Assembly (NCBI GenBank): GCA_020638995.1
Contig: JACKHM010000003.1
Location: 434,001 to 498,000 of the forward strand
DNA length: 64,000 nucleotides
DNA from: Planctomycetaceae bacterium
Lineage (GTDB): Bacteria > Planctomycetota > Planctomycetia > Pirellulales > Pirellulaceae
Direction: 5' to 3'
Position 1 is the first letter of the stretch. The number at the start of each line of letters is the position of its first letter. Shown here one piece after another: positions 46,301-55,869 of the stretch. A model generated the notes under the pieces. The model searched no databases, was not told the origin of the DNA, and saw only the letters and a program-made list of their open reading frames with translations. The position numbers were made by a program, and so were the translations under genes.

Positions 46301-47793
46301 AGATGTCAGTGCCGATACGATTCCGTGTTATCGAAGGGTTGGGCAGCGTTCTTCGGCTTCGAGGGCGGTATGAAGAGGCGAAAACTCAACTCCAAGAGGC
46401 GCTATCGCTCGCGCAAGGAAGTCTCGCACTAGCGCGCATCGAGGGAAAGCTTGGGGGGCTGGCATTCAAGCAGGGCGACATGACACCTGCCGGCGAGCAC
46501 TTGAAGAAAGCGCTCGCCGCCCTAGAGGAATGGCCGCCAAATAGTCTTCCGACGCTGATCGCTCGCATTCTAAAGGAAGGAGCGGTGCAGCTTCTCCATA
46601 CATTTCTGCCCTCTCGTTTTGTCGGACGCCGCGATCCGAATACCGCCCAGGGGCGTCTGGAATTGTTTCGTGCAAGACTTCTTGATGAGTTCACTTATGT
46701 CTGCTGGTTTTCGCTGGGAATGGAACTCACGCTGTGGTCGCATTTGAGACAACTGAATCTGGCGGAGCGCTATCCGCCAAGTGCCGAACTGGCAAAAGTT
46801 TATTCATTCCATTCCATCGTAATGACAGGCTTGCCGCTTCCGCAGCGAGGTATTAATTACGCAAAGCGTTCGCATGACATTTGGAAAGACCGAGGAGATT
46901 TATGGGGGCAAGGGCAATCGTTAAGTTTTCATTCGTTTTCCTACTTTGTCCTCGGCCAACCGAAACTCGCTCTCGAAACTTCAAGTCGAGCGGTGGAGTT
47001 GCTTGAACAAGCTGGTGATGTTTGGGAAGGCAATATGGCGCGCATGATGAAGACTTGGACACATTACTTATTGGGTGACCTTTCAAACGCGTACCTCGAA
47101 GTGCAGCGCGTCGTCGCAACGAGCGGTGAAGTAGGCGACTTTGCCGCCATGGCTATCGGACTTTGGCTATGGATGCAGATCGATGCGAAGAGCGCGCCAG
47201 AAGGTGCAATGCAGGCCGAAGTTGAACGAGTTCGCGAAGATCCGCTTTCAACGGCGCTAGCCATCCAGGGCCGCGGTATCGAGCTACTGTTTCGGGAAGA
47301 TGAGCCGCTGATTGCCGCACAAGTCATCCAAGAAAGCCTGGACCTTGCGAAGCGAAAGAGCATCCGGAATGTCTGCGTCTTTGCCGGAGCTACTTGGAAA
47401 GTCACCGCGCTCCGCATAGCCGCAGAACGAGAAACCGAGGCAGCAAAACGATTGGTAATCCTCAAACAAGCCAACAAGGCGGCCCGTGCTGCCTTGGGAG
47501 TTACTAAAGGTTATCGTACTTGCCGCGCTCAGTTACTTCGGGAGTGCGGTTTACTTGCGATACTTGCGGGACATGAACGACAAGCTCGGCAATACTTCGA
47601 CGAAAGTATCTCGCTCGCGGAACAACAGGGAATGGAACGCGAGCGTGCTAAGTCCATGTTGGCTCGAGGCGAGGCAGGCTTGGCGTTGGCTTGGCCTGAT
47701 GCCGATGAAGACATTTCGAGAGCAAAGCCGATCGTCGCGGAGTTGGAAGATATTTCCGGTGAGCGTTTGAAAGCGACCGAGACCGAAACGTAG
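43351..47793 (+). CDS. Ser/Thr protein kinase fused to AAA ATPase and TPR-like region (PknK-type)
   Basis: From ATG 43351 the protein has about 1480 residues. It opens with a zinc-ribbon-like pair (CHHGHRF, then CPLCGA), followed by a Thr-rich stretch with six [DGA][QK]T[LV] units (DQTLDL, DKTLEA, GKTLGF, DKTLDL, AKTVKV, DKTVSI). The kinase domain (about 221-500) has GELGRGGMGVVYRA, VALKTL, HRDIKPSN (Asp364), DFGLAS and GTPEYMAPEQ, so it is probably active. A signalling ATPase follows (from about 518): Walker A GKSGMGKS at 547 and Walker B LVLYIDDLQW near 673. The last 600 residues are helical TPR-like repeats. Such PknK/HstK-type fusions regulate secondary metabolism. A PPTase gene follows after 26 bases, so the kinase heads the biosynthetic operon. 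Confidence 0.92.
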   Translation: MQQLLCHHGHRFNVPENAEREVICPLCGAVTKYRARVQSNGGFRTNDDETGHGSYDQTLDLPGTGETENLPSGSSDKTLEANTPTFSDDSLATYNFDEQLLESDLQDSGTNHDSAIGKTLGFDKTLDLEELRRAAKTVKVDKTVSIDRHASGQNYESPATTPTMDTTCGPTLDGGPLNPTAMLPTPAPESGSKDRAVESSPPPPPIRKRAGKVKPPNLPGYQVMGELGRGGMGVVYRARHEKRNRDVALKTLLHISPSELQRFKQEFRSLADIAHPNLAALYDLLSDGETWCFSMEILEAVDFTEYVWSEFAALRRQKGQLLMGAPSAEGPRLSSEIKDRLFAGLRQLVVGLNTLHQAGILHRDIKPSNVLVTTEGRVVLVDFGLASQFEEGSEDRPVGIQGTPEYMAPEQAACNPLSPASDWYAVGVIIYELLTGHFPIHGKPLDIIFRKQTDPPKPAKELQPGIPDELNDLCMELLGIDPRTRPNAEEILRRIGADELAETLQSTTRIGSNQSLNLVGREGHLKGLKSSFRQVVHGMTKTIFVHGKSGMGKSVLIQKFLGEIQASGQAVVLSGRCYEQESVPFKALDNLIDSLADYLTGLPEPEVRAVTPDDLLPLLRLFPVLGRIPGAADGGRPSIEKVDQQEMRQRATNALREILSRLAQRIPLVLYIDDLQWGDEDSADLLADLVRPPDSPRLLVLGSYRTENRDNSHCLRAIDRAYSSGQYRPHREDIAVDSLQSADAEKLALMLLRRDDKKGRQLAADIARESRGWPFFVWELAQHVQDSSEMANQSLELDEVIWSRVNLLPESARELLELIAVTGRPIPAVEAYHAVNAIEKGQSLLAQLRTRNFVRTTEADDGDTVIESYHDRIRESVVSHIGDSAVQRHCHNLAETIESVSGICVDDLRAHIDKTAAFEEPIESYELEKHQWQRVFDLAYFFDAAGESERAFPFALIAAEQARAQNALEVAEQQFRFALKGAAKMSVPIRFRVIEGLGSVLRLRGRYEEAKTQLQEALSLAQGSLALARIEGKLGGLAFKQGDMTPAGEHLKKALAALEEWPPNSLPTLIARILKEGAVQLLHTFLPSRFVGRRDPNTAQGRLELFRARLLDEFTYVCWFSLGMELTLWSHLRQLNLAERYPPSAELAKVYSFHSIVMTGLPLPQRGINYAKRSHDIWKDRGDLWGQGQSLSFHSFSYFVLGQPKLALETSSRAVELLEQAGDVWEGNMARMMKTWTHYLLGDLSNAYLEVQRVVATSGEVGDFAAMAIGLWLWMQIDAKSAPEGAMQAEVERVREDPLSTALAIQGRGIELLFREDEPLIAAQVIQESLDLAKRKSIRNVCVFAGATWKVTALRIAAERETEAAKRLVILKQANKAARAALGVTKGYRTCRAQLLRECGLLAILAGHERQARQYFDESISLAEQQGMERERAKSMLARGEAGLALAWPDADEDISRAKPIVAELEDISGERLKATETET

Positions 47794-47819
47794 AGACGTG
47801 AGAGAAACGTCGTCGATCT

Positions 47820-48656
47820 ATGGAGAGCGAACTCATCATCGAACCAAACTCATCTGCACCCGCTGGGGCGTCAATCGTCTGGTTCGCAGAAGTGCCTGCC
47901 TCCATCGATTCCGATGTGTTAGCCCAACTCGAGTCTGTGCTCGGTGAAGAGGAGGTTCGGCGATATCGCTCGTTCCAATTTGCGGAAGATAGGCAGCTCT
48001 ATCTGGCCGCCCACGCATTCCTGCGAACCTGCTTATCGCGATACGCGAAAGTTGCGCCGGAAGATTGGCGATTCGAGTGTAGTGAGTTCGGTCGACCAGA
48101 AATTGCGGCGGACCAACCTCACGCCGGCGGAATTCGTTTCAACCTGTCACATACTCGCGGCTTGGTCGCTTGTGTGATCACTCAGGATCGTAAAGTGGGC
48201 ATCGACGTCGAACGGCTGGGACGTGGTGTCAATCAGCGATTAATTGCCAGTCGTTACTTCACGTCGCAGGAAAGTGAGGACATTTTTTCGTGTCCTGACG
48301 AGCAGCGAAGCGATCGGTTCTTTGAGTACTGGACGCTGAAGGAGGCATTCGTCAAGGCGCGAGGAGGAGGGCTGACCATCCCATTGGATGAGTTTTCCTT
48401 TGATCAAAGCGCCGACGGATCATGGTGTGTGAACATTCGAAATATCTTGGATACCAGCGAGGCTTGGCAATTCTTCTGTCTGCGTCCCACCATCGACCAC
48501 GTCCTCTCGGTAGCGGTTCACGTGCCGGATCATCGCACCCATGATCTCGACGTCAACCGAATGCCCTTGGATTATGAATGTTTGTTAAGACGCGTTGAAA
48601 TCTGTGAATGTGGACGTCACTCGCCGATTGACGAGTGCTTGTTTCTCGGAGAGTGA
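47820..48656 (+). CDS. 4'-phosphopantetheinyl transferase, Sfp type
   Basis: The enzyme transfers phosphopantetheine from CoA to the Ser of carrier proteins. The 278-residue length and motifs fit the Sfp/HetI subgroup: IRFNLSHTRGLVACVI, the Mg-binding VGIDVERLG (Asp129, Glu131) and EYWTLKEAFVKARGGGL (Glu175, Lys179). It lies 26 bases after the kinase and 76 bases before the polyketide synthase, so its natural substrates are probably the two ACP domains there and the stand-alone ACP of the convergent operon. Confidence 0.93.
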   Translation: MESELIIEPNSSAPAGASIVWFAEVPASIDSDVLAQLESVLGEEEVRRYRSFQFAEDRQLYLAAHAFLRTCLSRYAKVAPEDWRFECSEFGRPEIAADQPHAGGIRFNLSHTRGLVACVITQDRKVGIDVERLGRGVNQRLIASRYFTSQESEDIFSCPDEQRSDRFFEYWTLKEAFVKARGGGLTIPLDEFSFDQSADGSWCVNIRNILDTSEAWQFFCLRPTIDHVLSVAVHVPDHRTHDLDVNRMPLDYECLLRRVEICECGRHSPIDECLFLGE

Positions 48657-48732
48657 CGGCCATAAGTTACGTTGTGCGAGAGTATAGATGTCGCCGAGCC
48701 TTGGGAAGTACTGATCAAGTGCATTGAGTTTA

Positions 48733-51700
48733 ATGATACGCCCCCTTCCTCATTCTGCGTCTGTCGAGACGAGCTACGTCTCATTAACCGACGTATTGCG
48801 ACAGCGCGCAAAAGACTCGCCGGACAAATTGGCCTATCAATTTCTTGTGGATGGGCAAAGCGAAGGCCCTCGACTTACGTACCTCGACTTGCAGGACGGG
48901 GCAAACTTGATTGCAGAACGTCTGCTCGCGGTAGCGGATCGCGGAGATCGCGCCCTCTTGTTGTATCCGCCCGGAGACGAATTTCTTTTAGCCTTCTTTG
49001 GTTGTCTGCAAGCTGGAGTGATCGCGGTTCCACTCTCTCCCCCAGACACGTCGCGGCTGAAACGCGCGTTGCCGCGGCTTACGGCTGTTGCTGCCGACGC
49101 GCAAGCTTCATTGGTGCTGACCACCACAGACATTCGTATCTCGGTAGAAGACCATCTCGACGGCGCCGGACAGCTGCGTTGGGTTAACACCGATAACCTA
49201 ACCGACCGGGACGCCGCTTCGCCAATCGCTGACGCATGTGCAGCGACCGCAGATGATCTCGCCTTTCTTCAGTACACGTCGGGATCAACTTCGACACCAA
49301 AGGGTGTCATGGTAAGCCACGGCAACGTGCTTAGTCAGTGCCATGCGTTGATGCTCGCGTCAGGTTATAACTCATCGAGCATCACCGCGACTTGGATGCC
49401 GTACTTTCACGACTACGGACTGATCGAAGGGTTGCTTATGCCCTTCTATGTCGGCGCGACTTGCTACTATATGTCACCATTGACTTTCATCCGCCGCCCG
49501 ATTCGATGGATGGAAGCAGTTTCTCGTTATCGAGTCACACACACACAAGGACCGAACTTTGCCTACGACCTATGCAATCGCAAGACGACACCTGAGCAAC
49601 GGGCCAACCTCGATCTGAGCTGTCTGGTGTCGGCCGCCAATGGTGCTGAAACAGTTCACGCCGGTACGATCGAGACCTTCTATGCACTACATAAAGCGTG
49701 CGGACTTGCGAAAGATGCAATCTCGCCGGCATATGGTCTTGCCGAGTCGACTCTCGTCGTTTCCGCGACGCCACCCGATGAAGAGCCTGTATGCTTCGCA
49801 GCTGACGTGCAGGCCTATGAACGTGGGCGACTGAAGGTCGCCACCGAAGGTGCGGCTTCGCGGACGATTGTCAGTTCAGGCCGACCCTTGGCCGGATCGA
49901 GCGTCCAGATCGTAAATCCACATACTCGGCGACGGTGCGCGGCTGATGAAGTGGGCGAGATCTGGGTGGCTGGGCCTTCGGTAACGCAAGGTTATTGGCA
50001 ACAGCCTGAAGTGACTGAAAGCACCTTTCACGCTCAGATTGCCGATTCGGGTGGTGGCCGCTTCCTGCGGACTGGTGACTTGGGCTGCCTGCTGGACGGA
50101 CAGCTTTATGTTACAGGACGACTCAAGGAGTTGATCATTATCCGCGGTCTTAACCACTATCCACAGGACATCGAGTTGACGGTGGCGCGGAGTCACCCCG
50201 CGCTTCGCCCAAGTTGCGGTGCCGCCTTCTCCGTCGACGTAGGCGGAGAAGAGGAACTCGTCGTGGTTCACGATATCGAAGGCCGAGCTCAGCGCAATCT
50301 CAATGTGGAAGAGGTGCTGTCGGCGATTCGAGCGGCTGTTTTCGACGAACACGAATTAAGGTTGCACGCAATATCACTCGTTAGACCTGGTGCTGTCCTG
50401 AAAACAACCAGTGGTAAGATTCAACGCGCGGCGATGAAGGCCGCATTTGAATTGGGTGAACTTGAAACTGTCGCAAGTTGGATCGCCACGACTGGAGCCG
50501 ACGACAGTGGCATCAATACAGACACACCAACAGTTCCCTCGCTTCGTCGTTGGATTGCCGATTGGCTTGCTACGAAGGCCGGACAAAATGGCAATACGAT
50601 TGATGCATCGAGCAGATTTGCTGATTGTGGACTCGACTCGTTGCGAGCCTGTGAATTGGCCGATGGGCTTGCAGCTTTGTTGAATCGCCGTATCGATCCC
50701 ACATTATTCTGGAATTATTCAACGATTGATGCTGCAGCCTCACATCTACTTCAAAGTAACGGCCATAACTCGAACGGCAATTGCGACAGAGCGCACGGCC
50801 AACGCTTCAAAGCCGAACAGTCTGTTGTATTGGTCGACTCGGCACGCCGTCGAAACCACGCCGATGATAATGACGCTGCAACAGGCGGCATCGCGATCGT
50901 CGGCACGGGCTGTCGGTTTCCTGGCGAATCGGACTCATCCGAAGAATTCTGGAAGTTGTTGCGAAACGGAGAGGACGCGATTTGCGAGATTCCAACGGAT
51001 CGATGGGATTTGGACGAGTATTACGATGACGACCGAGAGGCCCGAGGCAAGATGTATGCGCGGCACGGCGCATTTGTCAGCGGCATCGACCAATTCGATC
51101 CGGCCTTCTTCGGACTGACTCCGCGTGAGGCGATGGAGATCGATCCGCAGCAACGCCTCTTGCTGGAGGTTGTTTGGGAGGCCTTGGAAAACGCGGGGAT
51201 CGCGCCATCAAGTTTGCTAGGTAGTGAAACGGGAGTTTTCGTGGGGCTTAGTTCCGATGATCATGCGTTGTCGCAGCAGCGTGCCATTCACCCTGAGGAT
51301 GTCGATACTTATCAAGTCCTCGGCACGGCACGCAGCATCGCCGCCGGTCGCATCGCTTACGTCTTGGACTTGCGTGGGCCAGTAATTCAACTCGACACGG
51401 CATGCTCGTCCTCGCTGGTTGCGGTCTATCAAGCGTGTGAGTCGCTACTCTCGGGTGAATGCGATCTCGCGATTGCTGGTGGCGTCAGTTTGATCTTGTC
51501 TCCCGAGACGATGATCGCGCTCTGCAAGTTGAACGCGCTCTCTCCGTCGGGACGTTGCTACACTTTCGACGCGTCTGCCGACGGCTACGTTCGTGGCGAA
51601 GGTTGTGGCGTTGTCGTGCTGAAACGAATGTCGGACGCGATTCGCGATGGCGACACGATACTGGCGCAGATTCGTTCGGCAGCTATCAATCACGATGGGG

Positions 51701-54700
51701 CGAGCAACGGACTAACCGCTCCCAATGGAGTTGCTCAAGAACAAGTGATTCGAAGGTCACTTCACAAAGCAGGAATCGACGCCCGGCATCTTACCTATGT
51801 CGAAGCGCACGGCACCGGTACCGAACTCGGTGATCCAATCGAAGTGGAGGCATTGAATAATGCCTACGGAAAGGGGCGAACGAAGTCCGAGCCGCTGTTC
51901 ATCGGGTCGGTGAAAGCAAACATTGGCCACCTGGAGGCGGCTGCGGGTATCGCCGGAATGATCAAGGTCGTATCGATGCTCCGGTATCGTGAGATCCCGC
52001 CTCAGTTGAACTTCAAGGCCCCGAACCCGCACATCGATTGGGAATCGATGCCGATCCGGGTGCCGACGGAAATCTCACCCTGGCCAGAGTATGACAATCG
52101 CGGCCTGGCAGCGGTGAGTTCGTTTGGGTTTAGCGGCACAAACGCGCACGTGATCATCGAGGGAGTCGATCGCGTTGTACGCCATGTCGAGCCACGATCT
52201 TCGACGCTCGGATTTCACATTCTCCCGCTTTCGGCGAAAACTCCAGAGTCTCTTGTAGATCTTGCTCGAAAATACGTCGCCCATCTTATTTCGAGACCTG
52301 ACCAACCGGTCGAGAACTTGTGCTTCACGGCAGCAACTTGTCGTGACCATTTCAAGCATCGCGTTGCCGTAATCGCGGCCTCACGGGAAGAGCTGTTAGA
52401 AAAGCTGAGGTCTTATATTTCCGGAGACCAAACCGCCGTCCTCGAGACTCGTGAGTCCAAGTCAGTCGCGTCGACGTCCCTTGGTGGTATCGGATTTCTA
52501 TTCACCGGCCAAGGAAGCCAGTATCCAGGTATGGGACGCGAACTCTATGAATCGCATCCAGTATTCCGTGAAGCGATCGACCGGTGTGATGAGTTGTTGC
52601 AAGCCGAATTTGACATTCCTCTCGCGAAACTGCTTTATGGCAACTCGGCTCCGACTCAAGTTTACAACAGTGCGGCCTACACACAGCCTGCCTTGTTCTC
52701 ATTGCAGTACGCGCTCTCGCAGTTGTGGTCATCGTGGGGCATTCGTCCCAACGCCGTAATTGGTCACAGCCTTGGTGAATATGCCGCTGCGTGTGCCGCC
52801 GGTGTCTTCGACGTCGGCGCGGGGTTGAAGCTCGTGGCGACGCGCGGGCGTTTGATCGACGAGTTACCAACAGTCGGCATGATGGCCGTCGTCATGGCGG
52901 ACGAGCATTGCGTCCGAGCCACAATTGCCGACGCCGCGGGAAGAGTTTCGATCGCCTCGATCAATGGTCCAGATACGACAGTGATATCTGGCGAGAAGGC
53001 AGACGTGCAGACTGCTTTAGCAACATTCATGAAGAGCGGAATCGAGTCGGAAATACTGGATACCTCAAACGCAGGGCACTCGGCGTTGATAGAGCCGATG
53101 CTCGACCGGTTTCGTGAGGCTGCGAAGCAATGCGAGTACGCTGTGCCGAGTATTGAGATGATCTCTAACCTGTACGGGAAGGCTGTCGGAGACGAAATCG
53201 CGTGTTCGTCGTATTGGGCACGACACCTTCGTGAACCTGTGCGTTTCGCGGAGGGGATGGCGGCAATGGCTGCTACCGGATGCCAAACCTTCATCGAACT
53301 CGGCCCGAACCCGCACTTGCTTGCGATGGGAATGGGATGCCTTCGCAAGGTACGACCTCGACCTCATTGGCTGCCTTCTTTAACTAAAGATCGCGATGCT
53401 TGCGAGATGATGCTATACAGTCTCGGCAAGCTATATGTCGACGGAGTTACCATTGATTGGCGAGGCTTCTATCGTCCTTTTTCATACACGAAGGTGACTG
53501 CTCCCACGTATGCCTTTCAACGGGAGATCTGTGAAACATCTGCGCGACGTCGATACTCGGGCAGAACTCCGCAACAAATAGAATCGCAAATGCCACGACC
53601 GTCGCAGATTGCAAGCAAACTGCAGGTGTTGCAGTCTGGCTTGGAAGATGAAGCACAATTGCTGACTGCTAGTTTGGATGAGGTCGCACTACGTTTCGTC
53701 GTCGAAGCCTTCGGGCGACTTGGTTTCACGTGGACGCCTGGGGACACACTGTCTGAGAATGCAATCTACGCTCGCATACCCATCCAGCATCGTGCCAAAC
53801 TCGATCGAGTGTTAGGCCGCCTTGTCGAGCGTGGCTGGCTTGCACACGAGGCTCGCAGGTATCGGGTTAACGTGGCGGCGCCCGTCGATTCCGCGAATGA
53901 GCGGCTGGAGGTGTTGCGGCAAGAACTGGATTGTCCTGAGTGTGATTTATTGCAGCGAGCTGGAAACTCGCTGGCCGAGATATGGCAAGGAAAAGTCGAT
54001 CCGCTGTCAATCTTATTCCCAAATGGTGCACTCGATCAGGCGATGGCTTTTTATAGCCGCGCGAAGATACTTGCCGGCTACAACGCGATCGCGGGAGCAG
54101 CATTGAGGGAGGCAGTGTCCGAGTTTCCGGATGGCGATACGCTCCGAGTACTCGAAGTCGGCGCAGGCACCGGCGGACTGACAACGCATCTCCTTCCGCA
54201 TCTCCCAGAGGACCGATCGGAATTCTGCTTTACCGACCTTTCACCTCTGTTCTTGCGAGCCGCTTCTGATCGCTTTAAGGAGTTTCCCTTCCTGCAGACC
54301 CACTTGTTGGATATCAGCAAACCACTCGTAGACCAAGGAATTAAGCCGCAATCGTTCGACGTCGTTGTCGCAGCCAACGTCTTGCACGCAACGCCACGTT
54401 TGCACGATACGTTGGCGAATGTACGTAAGTGTCTGAAGCCTGGGGGCTGGTTGATGTTGTTGGAAGGCGCCAATCCGCCGCTTTGGGGCGATTTGGTGTT
54501 CACTTTGATCGACGGATGGTGGTCTTTCGAGGATAGGGAGCTTCGTCCTAACTATCCACTCATGAGACGCGACCGTTGGTGTCGGGTGTTAAGCGAGAGT
54601 GGTTTTGATGAGATTGCTTACCTGCAAGATGCCTCATTAAAGGATGCCTCCAGCAATACGCTATACCTCGCGAGTGCCAGCACCGGGTTGTCGTTAGACG

Positions 54701-55869
54701 CTTCAGACCAGAGCAACCGATTGTCTCGCCCCGAGAGTACCGCGACTCCATCGAGAGCGATCGAAGAATCAAACGCGACCGCCAAGGTCCGTCTTCGAGA
54801 GTTAGTCGTCGACATCTCGGACGACGATGGACTTGCGTTGATCGTGCTGCACCAAGCCGCCCATGTAATGCGGCTTGCCCCGGAACAGATCGACACGGCG
54901 CAGCCGCTCGCGGAGTTGGGGCTTGACTCACTGATGGCGGCTGAGTTGCGAGCGCAACTTAGTGAAACGCTTGCTCACGAGTTGCCCTTAAACACGCTCC
55001 AAATGCGTCGCTCGATAAACGAGATCGTGCTCTACATTCGACAGCAAGGCGATATTCGCGGTTCGCAACCCGAGGCACGGACGTCTGATCCACGCGAGAG
55101 ATCGCTCAACACGCCGCGCGTCCACCTTACGCCATTACAGCCACACGGCCGCGATACGCCGCTGTTTTTCGTACCAGCGGGGTACGGAGACTTATTCGCC
55201 TTTCAGGATATTGCCCATGCCATTGGGGCTAACCAGCCAGTGTACGGGCTGCAACCAGCCAGTGCCAAGCTGGTCAAAACATTTCGACAGATGTCGATTT
55301 ATCGACTCGTATCGGCGTATATCTCCGAGATTAAGAAAGTTCAGCCGCAAGGACCTTATTTTCTTTCAGGCTACTCGGCGGGTGGGATTATCGTCGTCGA
55401 ATTGGCGAGGGAGTTGCTGCGTCAAGGCGATGAGGTCGGCCTATTGGTCATCTTCGATCCTCCTTCTCATGTGCCAAGATGGCTGGATTGGTTTTATACG
55501 GCGACGTATCGGATTTGTAAATTCACGGGTATGTTAGCATTTGCCGAGTTGACGCGATTGAGGCCGCTTCGCAGATTATTCCATGCGTTCCTGGATGAAG
55601 GCCTGCGAACGCATACAACTGTATCTCGCGGTCATCACATAGCGTCCTATCCGGGCCGAATCACTCACTTTCGACCACACTATTCACAGAGCAGCTTTGT
55701 CAGCCTTCGACCGGTCGGTCGGTTTTGGAATACGATTGCACGAGAAGGGACCGAGGTGCACTGGATACCGGGTACGCACTACGGAATGTTGCGAGGTGTT
55801 GGTCAGGGAGTTGTTGTCGACGAATTGCATGACTGTTTGCAACGCGCGAAAGCAAGGGGAAGCCGATGA
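48733..55869 (+). CDS. Type I polyketide synthase: FAAL-ACP-KS-AT-cMT-ACP-TE
   Basis: The 2378-residue protein carries one complete module. Residues 1-580: fatty-acyl-AMP ligase, with YTSGSTSTPKG near 181, YGLAEST and RTGDLG, which loads a fatty acid. ACP1 (about 590-670): GLDSL with Ser636. KS (719-1137): DTACSSS with Cys891, HGTGT and NIGHLE. AT (1254-1530): GHSLGE with Ser1346; the specificity site is NAGHS near 1449, neither the usual HAFH (malonyl) nor YASH (methylmalonyl). Methyltransferase (about 1690-1960): LEVGAGTGG near 1807. ACP2: GLDSL with Ser2066. Thioesterase: GYSAGG with Ser2215 and His in GTHYGML. There is no KR, DH or ER, so the keto group is not reduced here. TTG 48724 is an alternative start. 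Confidence 0.94.
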   Translation: MIRPLPHSASVETSYVSLTDVLRQRAKDSPDKLAYQFLVDGQSEGPRLTYLDLQDGANLIAERLLAVADRGDRALLLYPPGDEFLLAFFGCLQAGVIAVPLSPPDTSRLKRALPRLTAVAADAQASLVLTTTDIRISVEDHLDGAGQLRWVNTDNLTDRDAASPIADACAATADDLAFLQYTSGSTSTPKGVMVSHGNVLSQCHALMLASGYNSSSITATWMPYFHDYGLIEGLLMPFYVGATCYYMSPLTFIRRPIRWMEAVSRYRVTHTQGPNFAYDLCNRKTTPEQRANLDLSCLVSAANGAETVHAGTIETFYALHKACGLAKDAISPAYGLAESTLVVSATPPDEEPVCFAADVQAYERGRLKVATEGAASRTIVSSGRPLAGSSVQIVNPHTRRRCAADEVGEIWVAGPSVTQGYWQQPEVTESTFHAQIADSGGGRFLRTGDLGCLLDGQLYVTGRLKELIIIRGLNHYPQDIELTVARSHPALRPSCGAAFSVDVGGEEELVVVHDIEGRAQRNLNVEEVLSAIRAAVFDEHELRLHAISLVRPGAVLKTTSGKIQRAAMKAAFELGELETVASWIATTGADDSGINTDTPTVPSLRRWIADWLATKAGQNGNTIDASSRFADCGLDSLRACELADGLAALLNRRIDPTLFWNYSTIDAAASHLLQSNGHNSNGNCDRAHGQRFKAEQSVVLVDSARRRNHADDNDAATGGIAIVGTGCRFPGESDSSEEFWKLLRNGEDAICEIPTDRWDLDEYYDDDREARGKMYARHGAFVSGIDQFDPAFFGLTPREAMEIDPQQRLLLEVVWEALENAGIAPSSLLGSETGVFVGLSSDDHALSQQRAIHPEDVDTYQVLGTARSIAAGRIAYVLDLRGPVIQLDTACSSSLVAVYQACESLLSGECDLAIAGGVSLILSPETMIALCKLNALSPSGRCYTFDASADGYVRGEGCGVVVLKRMSDAIRDGDTILAQIRSAAINHDGASNGLTAPNGVAQEQVIRRSLHKAGIDARHLTYVEAHGTGTELGDPIEVEALNNAYGKGRTKSEPLFIGSVKANIGHLEAAAGIAGMIKVVSMLRYREIPPQLNFKAPNPHIDWESMPIRVPTEISPWPEYDNRGLAAVSSFGFSGTNAHVIIEGVDRVVRHVEPRSSTLGFHILPLSAKTPESLVDLARKYVAHLISRPDQPVENLCFTAATCRDHFKHRVAVIAASREELLEKLRSYISGDQTAVLETRESKSVASTSLGGIGFLFTGQGSQYPGMGRELYESHPVFREAIDRCDELLQAEFDIPLAKLLYGNSAPTQVYNSAAYTQPALFSLQYALSQLWSSWGIRPNAVIGHSLGEYAAACAAGVFDVGAGLKLVATRGRLIDELPTVGMMAVVMADEHCVRATIADAAGRVSIASINGPDTTVISGEKADVQTALATFMKSGIESEILDTSNAGHSALIEPMLDRFREAAKQCEYAVPSIEMISNLYGKAVGDEIACSSYWARHLREPVRFAEGMAAMAATGCQTFIELGPNPHLLAMGMGCLRKVRPRPHWLPSLTKDRDACEMMLYSLGKLYVDGVTIDWRGFYRPFSYTKVTAPTYAFQREICETSARRRYSGRTPQQIESQMPRPSQIASKLQVLQSGLEDEAQLLTASLDEVALRFVVEAFGRLGFTWTPGDTLSENAIYARIPIQHRAKLDRVLGRLVERGWLAHEARRYRVNVAAPVDSANERLEVLRQELDCPECDLLQRAGNSLAEIWQGKVDPLSILFPNGALDQAMAFYSRAKILAGYNAIAGAALREAVSEFPDGDTLRVLEVGAGTGGLTTHLLPHLPEDRSEFCFTDLSPLFLRAASDRFKEFPFLQTHLLDISKPLVDQGIKPQSFDVVVAANVLHATPRLHDTLANVRKCLKPGGWLMLLEGANPPLWGDLVFTLIDGWWSFEDRELRPNYPLMRRDRWCRVLSESGFDEIAYLQDASLKDASSNTLYLASASTGLSLDASDQSNRLSRPESTATPSRAIEESNATAKVRLRELVVDISDDDGLALIVLHQAAHVMRLAPEQIDTAQPLAELGLDSLMAAELRAQLSETLAHELPLNTLQMRRSINEIVLYIRQQGDIRGSQPEARTSDPRERSLNTPRVHLTPLQPHGRDTPLFFVPAGYGDLFAFQDIAHAIGANQPVYGLQPASAKLVKTFRQMSIYRLVSAYISEIKKVQPQGPYFLSGYSAGGIIVVELARELLRQGDEVGLLVIFDPPSHVPRWLDWFYTATYRICKFTGMLAFAELTRLRPLRRLFHAFLDEGLRTHTTVSRGHHIASYPGRITHFRPHYSQSSFVSLRPVGRFWNTIAREGTEVHWIPGTHYGMLRGVGQGVVVDELHDCLQRAKARGSR

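Noticed and set aside
52764..53348. 194-codon minus-strand frame inside the PKS acyltransferase
   Set aside because: Antisense shadow of the AT domain; low-complexity Ser/Ala/Thr composition.
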